Assembly (NCBI RefSeq): GCF_000346755.1
Contig: NZ_ANNV01000031.1
Location: 62,001-126,000, forward strand
From: Pseudomonas sp. CBZ-4
Lineage (GTDB): Bacteria; Pseudomonadota; Gammaproteobacteria; Pseudomonadales; Pseudomonadaceae
DNA: 64,000 nucleotides
Direction of reading: 5' to 3'
Shown: piece by piece, positions 42,058 to 53,500 of the stretch
How the letters are laid out: each line of letters opens with the position of its first letter
How positions within the stretch are numbered: the stretch's first letter is position 1
The notes under the pieces: generated by a model
What the model saw: only the letters and a program-made list of their open reading frames with translations
What the model was told of the DNA's origin: nothing
The model's database searches: none
Program-made: the position numbers and the translations under genes

Positions 42058-42923
42058 TGAGCAATAAATCGCTGACCGCCCTGATTGTGGGCGTCGTCGT
42101 GGTCATCGCGGCCTGGAACTGCTTCTACATCGTGTCTCAGACCGAGCGCGCGGTGATGCTGCAATTCGGTCGCGTGGTCCAGGCGGATGTCCAGCCGGGC
42201 CTGCATGTGAAAGTCCCCTTCGTCAACCAGGTGCGCAAGTTCGATGCGCGCCTGATGACCCTGGATGCACCGACGCAGCGCTTCCTGACCCTGGAAAAGA
42301 AAGCCGTGATGGTTGACGCCTACGCCAAGTGGCGCGTCAAGGATGCCGAGCGTTTCTACACGGCGACCTCCGGTATCAAGCAACTCGCCGACGATCGTTT
42401 GTCGCGTCGTCTTGAGTCGGGCCTGCGTGACCAGTTTGGTAAGCGCACCCTGCACGAGGTGGTGTCCGGTGAACGTGACGCGCTGATGGCTGACATCACA
42501 CGTTCGTTGAATGCAATGGCGGAAAAAGAGCTGGGCATCGAAGTAGTCGATGTTCGGGTCAAGGCCATTGATCTGCCGAAGGAAGTGAACCGCAGCGTCT
42601 TTGAGCGTATGAGCACCGAGCGTGAGCGTGAGGCTCGTGAGCACCGCGCCAAGGGTAACGAGCTGGCCGAGGGTATCCGTGCGGATGCTGACCGTCAGCG
42701 CCGTGTACTGCTGGCAGAAGCCTATCGCGAGTCCGAAGTGGCCCGTGGTGACGGTGATGCCCAGGCCGCCGCGATCTACGCCAAGGCCTACGGCCAGGAC
42801 CAGGAGTTCTACGCGTTCTACCGTAGCCTGCGCGCCTACCGTGAAAGCTTCGCGAACAAAACCGACGTCATGGTGCTGGACCCAAGTAGCGATTTCTTCC
42901 GCTACCTGGAAAAATCCAAGTAA
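42057..42923 (+). CDS. hflC: FtsH protease modulator HflC
   Basis: A 288-residue partner of HflK. A helix at residues 8-26 (ALIVGVVVVIAAWNCFYIV) precedes the SPFH domain (SQTERAVMLQFGRVV), a coiled coil (AREHRAKGNELAEGIRADAD) and the C-terminal SSDFFRYLEKSK. The TTG three bases earlier is not needed. It is the last gene of the miaA-hfq-hflX-hflK-hflC series. Confidence 0.96.
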   Translation: MSNKSLTALIVGVVVVIAAWNCFYIVSQTERAVMLQFGRVVQADVQPGLHVKVPFVNQVRKFDARLMTLDAPTQRFLTLEKKAVMVDAYAKWRVKDAERFYTATSGIKQLADDRLSRRLESGLRDQFGKRTLHEVVSGERDALMADITRSLNAMAEKELGIEVVDVRVKAIDLPKEVNRSVFERMSTEREREAREHRAKGNELAEGIRADADRQRRVLLAEAYRESEVARGDGDAQAAAIYAKAYGQDQEFYAFYRSLRAYRESFANKTDVMVLDPSSDFFRYLEKSK

Positions 42924-43013
42924 TCAGCTCGTCACTGGGTAGGACGCACTCCGTCGGGCGGCTAAAACGCCTGGCGGGGTGATCCTTTCAGAAAACGGGT
43001 GTATGATGCGGCA

Positions 43014-43036
43014 GCCGGGAAATTCCCGGCTTTTTT
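43014..43036 (+). terminator. Hairpin with T-run in the hflC-hisZ gap
   Basis: GCCGGG-AAAT-TCCCGGC followed by TTTTTT, a good intrinsic terminator after hflC. A TATGAT element (43002-43007) lies right before it, so it could alternatively be the 5' hairpin of a hisZ transcript. The rest of the 293-base gap shows no gene. Confidence 0.8.
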
Positions 43037-43216
43037 GCGTCTGCATGTTTGATTCGGCAGGCGTGACAGGTTTTTCGAGGAAAGTGCCCGACGAGGCCGA
43101 TTACAGGCCGTTCGTCACGTCGCTCTTGCGCGTGGTTTATGCAGGGGGCGGGTATTTTCTGCTTCACTCAAGGCTCGGCCGAGGGCTGGCCGCCCGGATC
43201 AAAGGGGATTGGCGTA

Positions 43217-44404
43217 ATGGCAACGGTAGACCGCTGGCTGCTGCCAGATGGCATCGAAGAAGTACTGCCACCAGAAGCTGCGCGCATTGAAGTAGCGCGT
43301 CGCCAGGTGTTGGATCTGTTCCAGAGCTGGGGTTACGAGTTTGTCGTGACCCCCCATATCGAGTACCTGGAATCCCTGCTGACCGGCGCGGGCCAGGACC
43401 TGGATCTGCGCACCTTCAAGGTCATCGACCCGCAATCGGGCCGGCAAATGGGTTTCCGTGCCGACATCACGCCGCAAGTGGCGCGCATCGATGCGCACAC
43501 CCTGCGTCGCGAAGGCCCGAGCCGCCTGTGCTACGCCGGCAGCGTGCTGCATGCGCAGCCGCGTGCATTGTCGTCTTCCCGTAGCCCGATCCAGTTGGGC
43601 GCCGAGTTGTACGGCGATGCCAGCCCGAGCAGCGACGTTGAAGTGATCAGCTTGATGCTGGCCATGCTGCAACTGGCTGACGTGCCGGATGTCCACATGG
43701 ATCTGGGCCACGTCGGTATCTACCGTGGCCTGGCGCGTGCGGCCGGCTTATCCGGTGAAGTGGAACAACAGCTGTTCGATGCCCTGCAACGCAAGGCCAT
43801 CGATGAAGTGATCGCCTTGACCGAAGGCGTGCCGGCGGACTTGGCCGAGATGCTGCGTGCACTGGTCAACCTGTGCGGCGGTCGTGAAGTGCTGGCATCG
43901 GCGCGCGAGCGTCTGGCCAAGGCGCCGGCGCCGGTACTGGCTGCGCTGGACGACCTGCTGGCGATTGCCGAGCGGTTGTCGGCGCGCTTCCCGGAGCTGC
44001 CGCTGTACTTTGACCTGGGTGAGTTGCGCGGCTACCACTACCACACCGGTGTGGTGTTCGCGGTGTTTGTACCGGGCGTTGGCCAAGCCATCGCCCAAGG
44101 CGGTCGTTATGACGACATCGGCGCCGACTTCGGTCGCGCCCGTCCGGCGACTGGCTTCTCTACCGATTTGAAAACCCTGGTGACCCTGGGGCGTGCTGAG
44201 GTCGAGCTACCGTCTGGTGGCATCTGGATGCCCGACAGTACGGACGCAGCACTCTGGCAGCAGGTTTGCCAGTTGCGCAGTGAGGGTCAGCGTGTCGTCC
44301 AGGCCTTGCCTGGGCAGCCATTGGCCGCCGCCCGTGAAGCGGACTGCGACCGGCAATTGATTCAGCAGAACGGGCTTTGGCAAGTATCGCCACTGGCTTC
44401 TTGA
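43217..44404 (+). CDS. hisZ: ATP phosphoribosyltransferase regulatory subunit
   Basis: A 395-residue histidyl-tRNA-synthetase-like protein that makes the short form of HisG active in the first step of histidine synthesis. Class II motifs appear as [19 protein letters not shown] and [15 protein letters not shown] (motif 2 with lost aminoacylation residues). The C-terminal anticodon-binding domain of HisRS is absent. The ATG at 43217 follows GGGG. It lies upstream of purA, as in other pseudomonads. Confidence 0.94.
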   Translation: MATVDRWLLPDGIEEVLPPEAARIEVARRQVLDLFQSWGYEFVVTPHIEYLESLLTGAGQDLDLRTFKVIDPQSGRQMGFRADITPQVARIDAHTLRREGPSRLCYAGSVLHAQPRALSSSRSPIQLGAELYGDASPSSDVEVISLMLAMLQLADVPDVHMDLGHVGIYRGLARAAGLSGEVEQQLFDALQRKAIDEVIALTEGVPADLAEMLRALVNLCGGREVLASARERLAKAPAPVLAALDDLLAIAERLSARFPELPLYFDLGELRGYHYHTGVVFAVFVPGVGQAIAQGGRYDDIGADFGRARPATGFSTDLKTLVTLGRAEVELPSGGIWMPDSTDAALWQQVCQLRSEGQRVVQALPGQPLAAAREADCDRQLIQQNGLWQVSPLAS

Positions 44405-45748
<1,344 letters not shown>

Positions 45749-45768
45749 TAAGCTGTTGATGTAAAAAG

Positions 45769-45796
45769 CAAAGGGCTCCTTCGGGAGCCCTTTGTC
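45769..45796 (+). terminator. Terminator after purA
   Basis: AAAGGGCTCC-TTC-GGGAGCCCTTT followed by GTCGTTT, a 10-bp stem. Confidence 0.92.
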
Positions 45797-45887
45797 GTTT
45801 CTGCCGTCCGGGCGGCACGACCTTTGCTTCGGTTGTCTCTTTCGCGGTGCTATCAATTTAATGGCACCCGTGGTGGAGGGATTCCCG

Positions 45888-47786
45888 ATGTCTGCCGTTC
45901 TCTCATTGTTACAAAGCCGTCTGTTGCGGCCGGTGTTCGTTACCCTAGGTATCGCCCTTTTGGTGCAAGTGCTGGTGGCCGTCGCTCTGACGCGGAGCAC
46001 CGTGACCGCGCTGGAAGCCGATTTGAGCAATCGCCTGGGCATCGACAGCCAGAAACTGTCTGGCGAATTGGCGCAGGCGGGCAAGGAAGTCACGTCCAGC
46101 CTGGACAGCTTGTCGACGAGCACGCGCCAGCGTCTGACGGCAGGATTGTCGACGCGCCTGCAGGAAGAGCAGAAGCAACTGCGTGCGACCCTGGAAAAAG
46201 ACCTGAAAGACTCCGCCAATGACATGGCCCAACTGCTGGCTTCGGTGGCGCCGCGCGCCATGTGGGACAGCGATGTGCCGACATTGTCGGAATTCGCCCG
46301 GCGTGCCCAGCGCAATCCCAACGTGTTGTTTGTGGTCTACGACGACGCGACGGGTGAGCACCTGACCCGCTACCTGAACCGGGAAAACCCGATCAACAAG
46401 GCCCTGTTGGAAAAAGGCCAGGGCGACCGCGCCTTGGACAAAGTCTTGAATGCCGCCAAGAACGACCCGTCGGTGTACTACGTCGAGGCGTCGATCAGCC
46501 CCAACGGCGTGGAAATCGGCAAGGTGCTCATGGGCGTCTCGACCGCTTCGGTAGAGGCTGACCTGCAAGCGCTGGACAAGCGTTTCGCCGCCCTGATCGC
46601 CAGCGGCGACCAACTGGTCGGCGACAGCCTCAAGGGCGCCGCCGCCGACAGCGCGACGGCCATGGGCGCGCGCCTGCAATCGGCGCAAGCCACCGCCACC
46701 CAGATGACCGCCAACACCACCAGCGCCGTACAGGAAGCCGCCGGCACTCTGCGCTGGCGCATCGGCATGGGCCTGGCCCTGGTTGGCTTGGGTGTATTGC
46801 TGCTGATCGCCATCGTGCTCGGCCGGCGTGTGGTCAATCGCCTGAAGCTGTTGATTGCCGCCATGGACGACCTCGCGGCGGGCGAGGGCGACCTCACCAA
46901 GCGTGTGCAAATCAGCAGCAAGGACGAAATCGGCGACATGGCCTCGGCGGTCAATCGCTTTGTGGATAAGTTGCAGCCCATCGTGCGTGAAGCGGGCGAT
47001 GTGGCCCAGCGCACCGGCGTGGAAATCGGCGCCATGACCCTGCGCAACGCCGGCGCCGACGCGGCCGCCGGCTTGCAGCGCGACGAAGTTGCCGAGAGCC
47101 TGCGCGCGTTGTCGCAAATGGCCGACGAAGCCCAGGCCGAAAGCCATGCGATGCAGGCTGCATTGCAGCAAGTGGTGGATATTCGCCAGGCCACCGATGA
47201 AAACTCGCGCACCTCCACCGAAGTGGGCGAGCTGATCGAAGCGCTGGCGGGGCAGGTGCAGGCCGGCTCGAAGGTCATCGAGCGCCTGGCGCAGCAGAGC
47301 GAACAGATTGAAGTGGTGTTGACGGTGATCCACGGCATCGCCGAGCAAACCAACTTGCTGGCGCTCAACGCTGCGATTGAAGCTGCGCGTGCCGGCGAGA
47401 CCGGGCGTGGGTTTGCGGTGGTGGCGGACGAAGTGCGTGCGCTGGCCAGCAAGACCCAGAGCTCCACCGGTGATATCCAGGCGCATATCGTCGCGTTGCA
47501 GCAAGGTGCGCGGGAAGCGGTGGAAACCATCGGCAAGGCCGGGCGCCAGGCCAATAAAGGTTTGCTGGTGCTGCGTGACAGTGTGCGTTTGCAACAGACG
47601 GTGCAGGCTTCGGTGGAGCAAGTGCATGCGGCGATTGGGTTGGCGACGCGTGCTGCTGAGCACCAGGCGCAGGGCGCGCAGGCGGTGCGTGGGCGGGTCG
47701 AGGTGATCCATGCCCAGGCCGAGCGTGCGGCGCAGGCGGTGGTGGAGACGACCGCCAGTGGCAAGGTGCTGGCTTGCCTGCGATAG
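45888..47786 (+). CDS. Methyl-accepting chemotaxis protein
   Basis: A 632-residue transmembrane chemoreceptor. TM1 at residues 15-36 ([19 protein letters not shown]) and TM2 at 290-312 ([20 protein letters not shown]) flank a periplasmic sCache-like domain with a coiled N-terminal helix. A HAMP domain ([20 protein letters not shown]) follows, then the signalling coiled coil with the hairpin tip [19 protein letters not shown]. The ligand is unknown. The ATG at 45888 has GGAGG upstream. The last codons (KVLACLR) come from a REP-like sequence, which also supplies the TAG stop. Only five bases separate its stop from that of the convergent permease gene. Confidence 0.93.
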   Translation: MSAVLSLLQSRLLRPVFVTLGIALLVQVLVAVALTRSTVTALEADLSNRLGIDSQKLSGELAQAGKEVTSSLDSLSTSTRQRLTAGLSTRLQEEQKQLRATLEKDLKDSANDMAQLLASVAPRAMWDSDVPTLSEFARRAQRNPNVLFVVYDDATGEHLTRYLNRENPINKALLEKGQGDRALDKVLNAAKNDPSVYYVEASISPNGVEIGKVLMGVSTASVEADLQALDKRFAALIASGDQLVGDSLKGAAADSATAMGARLQSAQATATQMTANTTSAVQEAAGTLRWRIGMGLALVGLGVLLLIAIVLGRRVVNRLKLLIAAMDDLAAGEGDLTKRVQISSKDEIGDMASAVNRFVDKLQPIVREAGDVAQRTGVEIGAMTLRNAGADAAAGLQRDEVAESLRALSQMADEAQAESHAMQAALQQVVDIRQATDENSRTSTEVGELIEALAGQVQAGSKVIERLAQQSEQIEVVLTVIHGIAEQTNLLALNAAIEAARAGETGRGFAVVADEVRALASKTQSSTGDIQAHIVALQQGAREAVETIGKAGRQANKGLLVLRDSVRLQQTVQASVEQVHAAIGLATRAAEHQAQGAQAVRGRVEVIHAQAERAAQAVVETTASGKVLACLR

Positions 47787-47790
47787 CGGT
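47768..47790. repeat. Half REP element at the MCP 3' end
   Basis: GCTGGCTTGCCTGCGATAG, the core of the CTGGCTTGCC REP type, without a partner or the leading TGTGGGA, overlaps the last codons of the chemoreceptor gene and its stop. Confidence 0.75.
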
Positions 47791-47791
47791 C

Positions 47792-49357
47792 TCAGCGGCT
47801 CAGATACATCCGCGTCGTCAGCAAATAAACCGGCAACCCAGAAACCAAAATCAACAACGCCGCATACGGCGCCGCCGCCGCAAACTCCACATTCGAGGTA
47901 TGCGCCCACACCGCCGTCGCCAGGGTATTCAACCCCGTCGGGCTCAGCAGCAAGGTCGCCGTCAATTCCTTCATCGCATCCAGAAACACCAACGCAAACG
48001 CCGCCCCCAACGCCGGAAAGATAATCGGCAAGGTCACCCGGCAAAACGCGCTGAACGACGACGCGCCCAAGGTGCGCGCAGCCTCTTCCAATTGCGGTGC
48101 CGCCTTGTTCAACGCCGTACGGATCGGCGCCTGGGCCAAGGGCAAAAACAGCAGCGCATACGCAATCAGCAATAGCGCCGACGTCTGATACAGCGCCGGC
48201 ACGTAATGCAGCGCGAAATACACCAGCGTCAGCGCAATCACCAAGCCGGGCAGGGCGTGCAGCAGGTACGGCAAGCGCTCGGCCCAGATCGCCAGTTGGC
48301 CTTTGTAACGCACCACCAGCAGCCCGACCGGCACCGCCAGCACCAGGCACAGCGCGGCGCCGCCGAGGGACAGCGCCAGGGAGGACAGCAGCGCCTCACT
48401 GATCGCCGCCACCGGAAACGCTGCCGACGAACCGACCGCCAGCCAATAGCCGAGCATCCCCAGCGGAATGCCACTGCCGATGATCGCCAGCGTCAGGCAA
48501 TAGACTTGCCCCAGCGGCGCCCACTTGCCCAGGCGCACCTGTTCGGCATGCCGCGCCGCGCCCTGGCCGATACGCACGTGGCGGCCCTTGCCGCGTACGC
48601 GCAGCTCCAGCCACAGCAGCGTCAGGCACATCACCAGCAATACCGCCGAGAGCATCGCCGCATTGGCGTTGCTGAATTCCAGTTCGAATTGCTGGTAGAT
48701 CGCGGTGGTGAAGGTCTGCAAGCCGATGATCGACAACGCGCCGAATTCCACCAGCATATGCAACGCAATCAACAGCGCCCCGGCCAGCAGCGATGGCCAC
48801 AGCAAGGGCAGGGTGACGCGCCAGAACACGCCCCAGCGATTCAGCCCTAGAGTGCGCGCGGACTCTTCCAAAGACGGATCAAGATTGCGCAGCGTCGCCG
48901 CCACCGGCAGGAACACCAGCGGGTACTTCGACAGGCTCATCACCAGGATCGCGCCGCCGAGCCCTTCGAAGCTGGCGCTCAGCGACACCCAGGTAAAGCT
49001 GCTGACAAACGCCGGCACCGCAAACGGCAGGCACAGGATCACGCCCCAGATGCGTCGCCCCGGCAGGTTGCTGCGTTCCAGCAACCACGCCAGCGACAGC
49101 CCGACCACGCCGCACGTCAGCGTCACGCCCACCATCAGCGCCAGGGTGTTGCGCAGCAGGCCAAACACATACGGGCGCCACAACAGATGCACGGCCTCGG
49201 CCCAGCCCGCCTGCCAGGCCTTGAGCCCGACATACGCCAGTGGCAGCAGGCTCAGGCCCACCAGGAACAACACGGGCAACAGCAGCCAGATCGACGGCCG
49301 TTTGCGCCGTGGGCTGAACCCCCCGCGCAGGGCGGGGGCGGAGAGCGACGGGTTCAT
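47792..49357 (-). CDS. Ferric iron ABC transporter permease (FbpB/SfuB-like)
   Basis: A 521-residue inner-membrane protein of about 12 helices, made of two fused permease domains. Each has an EAA loop that contacts the ATPase: LEESARTLGLNRWGVFWRVT and LEEAARTLGASSFSAFCRVT. This duplicated layout is typical of the ferric-iron/thiamine-type permeases (FbpB, SfuB, HitB). It is translationally coupled to the binding protein upstream (TGATG). No ATPase gene follows; the chemoreceptor converges on it within five bases. Confidence 0.9.
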   Translation of the reverse strand: MNPSLSAPALRGGFSPRRKRPSIWLLLPVLFLVGLSLLPLAYVGLKAWQAGWAEAVHLLWRPYVFGLLRNTLALMVGVTLTCGVVGLSLAWLLERSNLPGRRIWGVILCLPFAVPAFVSSFTWVSLSASFEGLGGAILVMSLSKYPLVFLPVAATLRNLDPSLEESARTLGLNRWGVFWRVTLPLLWPSLLAGALLIALHMLVEFGALSIIGLQTFTTAIYQQFELEFSNANAAMLSAVLLVMCLTLLWLELRVRGKGRHVRIGQGAARHAEQVRLGKWAPLGQVYCLTLAIIGSGIPLGMLGYWLAVGSSAAFPVAAISEALLSSLALSLGGAALCLVLAVPVGLLVVRYKGQLAIWAERLPYLLHALPGLVIALTLVYFALHYVPALYQTSALLLIAYALLFLPLAQAPIRTALNKAAPQLEEAARTLGASSFSAFCRVTLPIIFPALGAAFALVFLDAMKELTATLLLSPTGLNTLATAVWAHTSNVEFAAAAPYAALLILVSGLPVYLLTTRMYLSR

Positions 49358-50370
49358 CAGTTCAAGCCAACGTCACGTTCCAGGTCCAGGGCTTCTTCGG
49401 CGTTGCCCAGGTCGGCGGGGGTGACCTTCGGCGGTTGCAGCTCGCTAAAGGGCTTGAGGCCACGGCTGGATTCCATGCCCTTGCGCAGCGGGTATTCGGC
49501 CGAGGTGTTGGTGATCACGCGCTGGCCTTCTTCACTGGCCATGAACGCCAGCAGTTGCTGGGCTTCCTTGGGGTGCTTGCTGGATTTGAGCGCCGCCGCC
49601 GAGGACACGGTGATCAGGCCGCCGACATCACCATCGGTAAAGTAGTGCAGTTGCGAATCCAGATTGGTCTTTTCCTTTTTCAGGGCAAACCAGTAGTAGT
49701 TGTTCACCAGCACGGTGGCCACTTCGCCGTTCTCCACGGCTTTGAGGGCGACCATATTGTTGCTGTACACCTTGCCGAAGGCGCGCAGGCCGGTCAGCCA
49801 TTCTTCGGCGGCGTCGCGCCCGTGCAGCTTGATGATCGCCACGGCCTGTTCCTGGAATGCGCCGCTGGTGGGCACGAAGCCGACTTTGCCTTGCCACTCG
49901 GGGCCGGCGAAATCCAGCACCGACTTGGGCAGGTCTTTTTCGGCGATCAGTTTCGGGTTGAAGGCCACGACGCGGGTGCGCGCGGTCACGCCCATCCAGT
50001 CGCCATTGGCGCCGACGTAGTCCTTGGGCAAGACGTCGAGGGTGCTGGCGTCGATCTTGGCCAGGATGCCCTGCTCACCGAGTTTGTTCAGCGGCGGTGA
50101 TTCTTCGGTGTAGATCACGTCGGCCGGGGAGCGCGCGCCTTCTTCGACGACCTGGCTGGCCAGCTGGTTGCTGCTGCCTTTGCGCACGTTGACGTGAATG
50201 CCGGTCTTGGCTTCGAAGGCCTTGGCGAGTTCATCGCCGACTTCCTTGTGCTGACCGTTGTAGAGCGTGAGGGTGACCGGGTCGGCGGCCATTGCGGTGG
50301 AGGCGCCAAGCACCAGGCTCAGCAGAGAAGCGGCCAGGCCGCGCAGCAGGGGTTTGTTGCGAATCGTCAT
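49357..50370 (-). CDS. Ferric iron ABC transporter substrate-binding protein (FbpA-like)
   Basis: A 337-residue periplasmic protein. Signal peptide RGLAASLLSLVLGASTAMA precedes the mature start ADPVTLTLYNGQHKEV. The iron-binding tyrosine pair lies in VLVNNYYWFALK, as in the FbpA/HitA class, and GLITVSSAAALKSSKHPKEA is typical of the family. The ATG at 50370 has GAGGATG upstream; a longer frame crosses the operator region. A Fur-like palindrome lies 34 bases upstream, so it is probably induced by iron starvation. Confidence 0.92.
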   Translation of the reverse strand: MTIRNKPLLRGLAASLLSLVLGASTAMAADPVTLTLYNGQHKEVGDELAKAFEAKTGIHVNVRKGSSNQLASQVVEEGARSPADVIYTEESPPLNKLGEQGILAKIDASTLDVLPKDYVGANGDWMGVTARTRVVAFNPKLIAEKDLPKSVLDFAGPEWQGKVGFVPTSGAFQEQAVAIIKLHGRDAAEEWLTGLRAFGKVYSNNMVALKAVENGEVATVLVNNYYWFALKKEKTNLDSQLHYFTDGDVGGLITVSSAAALKSSKHPKEAQQLLAFMASEEGQRVITNTSAEYPLRKGMESSRGLKPFSELQPPKVTPADLGNAEEALDLERDVGLN

Positions 50371-50403
50371 GCGGGTACATCCTCGCTTACGGCTACATAT
50401 CTG

Positions 50404-50429
50404 GAAACAATGATAAACGATATTGTTTC
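50404..50429. promoter_or_regulatory. Fur-like operator between fbpA-like gene and TonB receptor
   Basis: Perfect 8-bp arms GAAACAAT and ATTGTTTC surround GATAAACGAT. By hand, 13 of 19 positions match the classical Fur consensus (core AATGATAA). It sits 34 bases from the iron-binding-protein start and 153 bases from the receptor start, so it may serve both. Confidence 0.65.
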
Positions 50430-50526
50430 TCAAGGGCCGTTCCGCGGGAAAACCGCCGACTGCATAGGAATTACTTCGTTATGCATACAAAGCCAAGTGA
50501 GATTCATTCGTATCTGTGAGTAGTAT

Positions 50527-50558
50527 CACTGCGTCGCCCGAGAGGGCCTATCGCAGTG
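50527..50558 (+). other. 5' leader hairpin of the TonB receptor gene
   Basis: CACTGCG / CGCAGTG with an inner GCCC-GAGA-GGGC helix ends 23 bases before the ATG, close enough to affect ribosome binding. No T-run follows. Confidence 0.5.
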
Positions 50559-50581
50559 CATGACCACTACAGGTTCCCGCT

Positions 50582-53500
50582 ATGTCCGCCTTTGGCCCAC
50601 CCCCGTCCTTAAGCCGTTTGAAGCCTTTGGCTTGCTCGATTCTGATGGCGTTTTCCGCGCCTTATGTCTGCGCTGATACGCCGATCAAGATGGGTTCCAA
50701 TCCCATCGAGCTGCCCGGCGGCGTCGAAGAGAAAGCCGAGCACGAACTGCAGGCCATCGAAGTCAACGGCGAGTTCGAGACCAAGGATGAGCGCGGGCAG
50801 AACAATGTCTTCGCCAAGGACATCTCCAACGTCTACGTCGGCAAGACCGAGCTGGAGCGCTACAAGGGCACCAGCGTGGCGGATGTGTTCCAGGGACTCA
50901 ACGGTGTGTACAGCGGCGACTCGCGCAACAGCGGCGCGCTGGACCCGAACATCCGTGGCATCCAGGGCGAAGGGCGCATTCCGGTTACCGTTGATGGCAC
51001 CGAGCAGGCCACGGCGGTGTGGATGGGCTCGGCGGGCGTGGCCAACCGCAATTACATCGACCCGAACATGATCGGCAGTATTTCGGTGGAGAAGGGGCCA
51101 TCGCTGAACCCGGATATCAAGAGCGGTGTGGGTGGTTCGGTGGAGATCAAGACCCTCGACCTGGATGACATCCTGCGGCCGGGCGAAACCTTTGCGCTGG
51201 AGCTCAAGACTGAGACCGGGACCAATTCGGTGAAGCCGGATGAAACCGGGATGAAGACCTTCGGGCGCGACTATCGGGATATTCCGGGTGCCTATGCCGG
51301 GTATGACGGCAACCTGATGTTTACCCAAGGTGGAGGCGGGACTGAGTTCAGTCCCAACACCGGCAAACACTCCGGCAACTTCGACTTCAATGACAACTCG
51401 TTTCGCCTCGCCACCGGTACGCGCCAAGAGAACTTCGACCTGTTCGGCGCCTACAGCTATCGCAAGAAGGGCAACTATTTCAGTGGCAAGGGGGGCGCCA
51501 AGCGCTACCAGACCAGCAGTTGGCTGGATGATGCCAAGGCCGATGCCAAGGCAGCGGGGCTTCCGGGAGACACCAACGTACAGTCTTATGTAGCGAACCT
51601 GTTCTTGCCTGGGCACGAAGTCGCCAACACCTCCAGCGAGATGCGCACCACTCTGCTCAAGGGCACGTTCTACCTGTCCGATGAGCAAAACCTGAAGCTG
51701 TCCTATATGCATAACGAGTCGGAGTACGGTGAAAGCTCGCCGTACCTGGTCAGTTACTACGTGGGGCTCGCCAAGGCCGGTGAGAACAACATCGGCCTGC
51801 AAATGCCCTACAGCGAGCTCAAGCAAGACACCTATAACCTGACCTACAACTGGAACCCGGAAAACCCGCTGATCGACCTCAAGACCGGGCTGTGGATGAC
51901 CCGCAGCAATACGCGGCGCCATCAGAACGGTGATGACGTATATGCGATAGCTGCGCGCTCTTTTCAGGATCAGGACGTGGCCTGGAATAACTATGTGCAG
52001 TGCCAGGCGGGTGTGAACGCAGGCAATTGTGGGGCGGCACCGGAGAAACTGCCGAACACCAATGACCGTTATTCGATTTATGCCAAGGCGCTGCAAGTTT
52101 CCCAGCATGATCGCTGGGGAGTGAACGTCAGCAACAAGTTGCAGTTGAGTGATGAGGTTGCGTTGACACTGTCCAGTGACTTCAGTGAGGAAAAGTTAGA
52201 ACAGAAAGATGCTTCGGAAGGACGGGCGACGACTCAATTTACGTGGGGCAATCGCTACATGGGACCGCGCAGTGGCGAGCGCCAGCAATATAACTTTGCA
52301 TTCAGTGCGGACTGGACGCCGACGTCGTGGTTGTTGTTGACGGCGGGGGCTCGGTACAGCGATTACAACTCGTTTGATACGGGGCTTAAGCGGCATCGGG
52401 AAAATCAGGATGCGGGTTGGCAGGTCAACCCTGGTTATGATCGAAAGTCGTTTGAATATCAGCGGGTCATGACGGATGCGGAGAATCAGCAGTATGTAGA
52501 TGCGGCCCACCAGCTTGTTGTTGATGAAATAGTTCCTGAAGAGGAACTGCCCTTTATGCTTGCGAAGGACACTGTAAATGGAGTGCGTTATACGACCGAA
52601 ACGGTAGAGGTTCCGTTTAACGGATTTACGCTGGATCGTTCACAGAATCCTTTTTTGAATGGTGCTATAAATTTGCAGGAGACGGTAAATAATCCTCAAG
52701 GCGCTTCGGGGGACTATGCTAAATACATTGTGAATCGTGCAAACTCGGGTGCTGGTTTATATGCTGCTGATCCGACCAATAAATGGGCGCTACCAAAAAA
52801 ACGCAAGGATAGCGCTTGGGCTCCCATGGCAGGGGCGACGATTTTTTTAACCGAGCATGCACGGGTCTATGCACGCTACACAGAGTTCATTCGGTTTCCG
52901 TCCATTTACGAGGATACGCAAGCGGCATCGGGATACGCGGGGGCCAATGTGTCGAACAACAGTATGCGCCCTGAGCATTCGTATAATTGGGAGGTCGGCT
53001 ACGTGCATGACTTGACCGGTTATTTCAAAAGCCTGCGTCATGCGGATTTCAAGATAAACTATTACGATAATACGATTCGTGATTTTGTTGATCGCGACTA
53101 CTACTTCAACGTTGTGCAGTACGACAAGAAAATGTATTCGGGTATTGAGTTGCAAACCCGTTTCGACAGTGGCAAATACTTCAATAATTTTTCTGCGAGC
53201 TATCGGCTGAAGCAGAAATTGTGCGACAAGGATTACGCTGCGACGCTGGATCCTTATTACAATTCGGCGATCTCTTCCTGTGTGACAGCCGGCTTTCCCA
53301 CGACATTCTCTCGCAGCAGCTTGCAGCCGACGTATTCATTGAATATGGATGGCGGTGTGCGGTTGTTCAATGAAAGTCTGGAACTGGGCGCGCGCATGGT
53401 TTATCACAGCAGCGCTGTGAATAAGGATGAGGAGGATTGGATTCGTAATGGTGTGATGTATGTAGATGGTTATAACCGTCCGTTTAACTGGCACCCGATC

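Noticed and set aside
45945..48350. Minus-strand frame of about 800 codons opposite the chemoreceptor and running into the permease gene
   Set aside because: Antisense shadow; the true permease frame on the same strand is different and has all its motifs.
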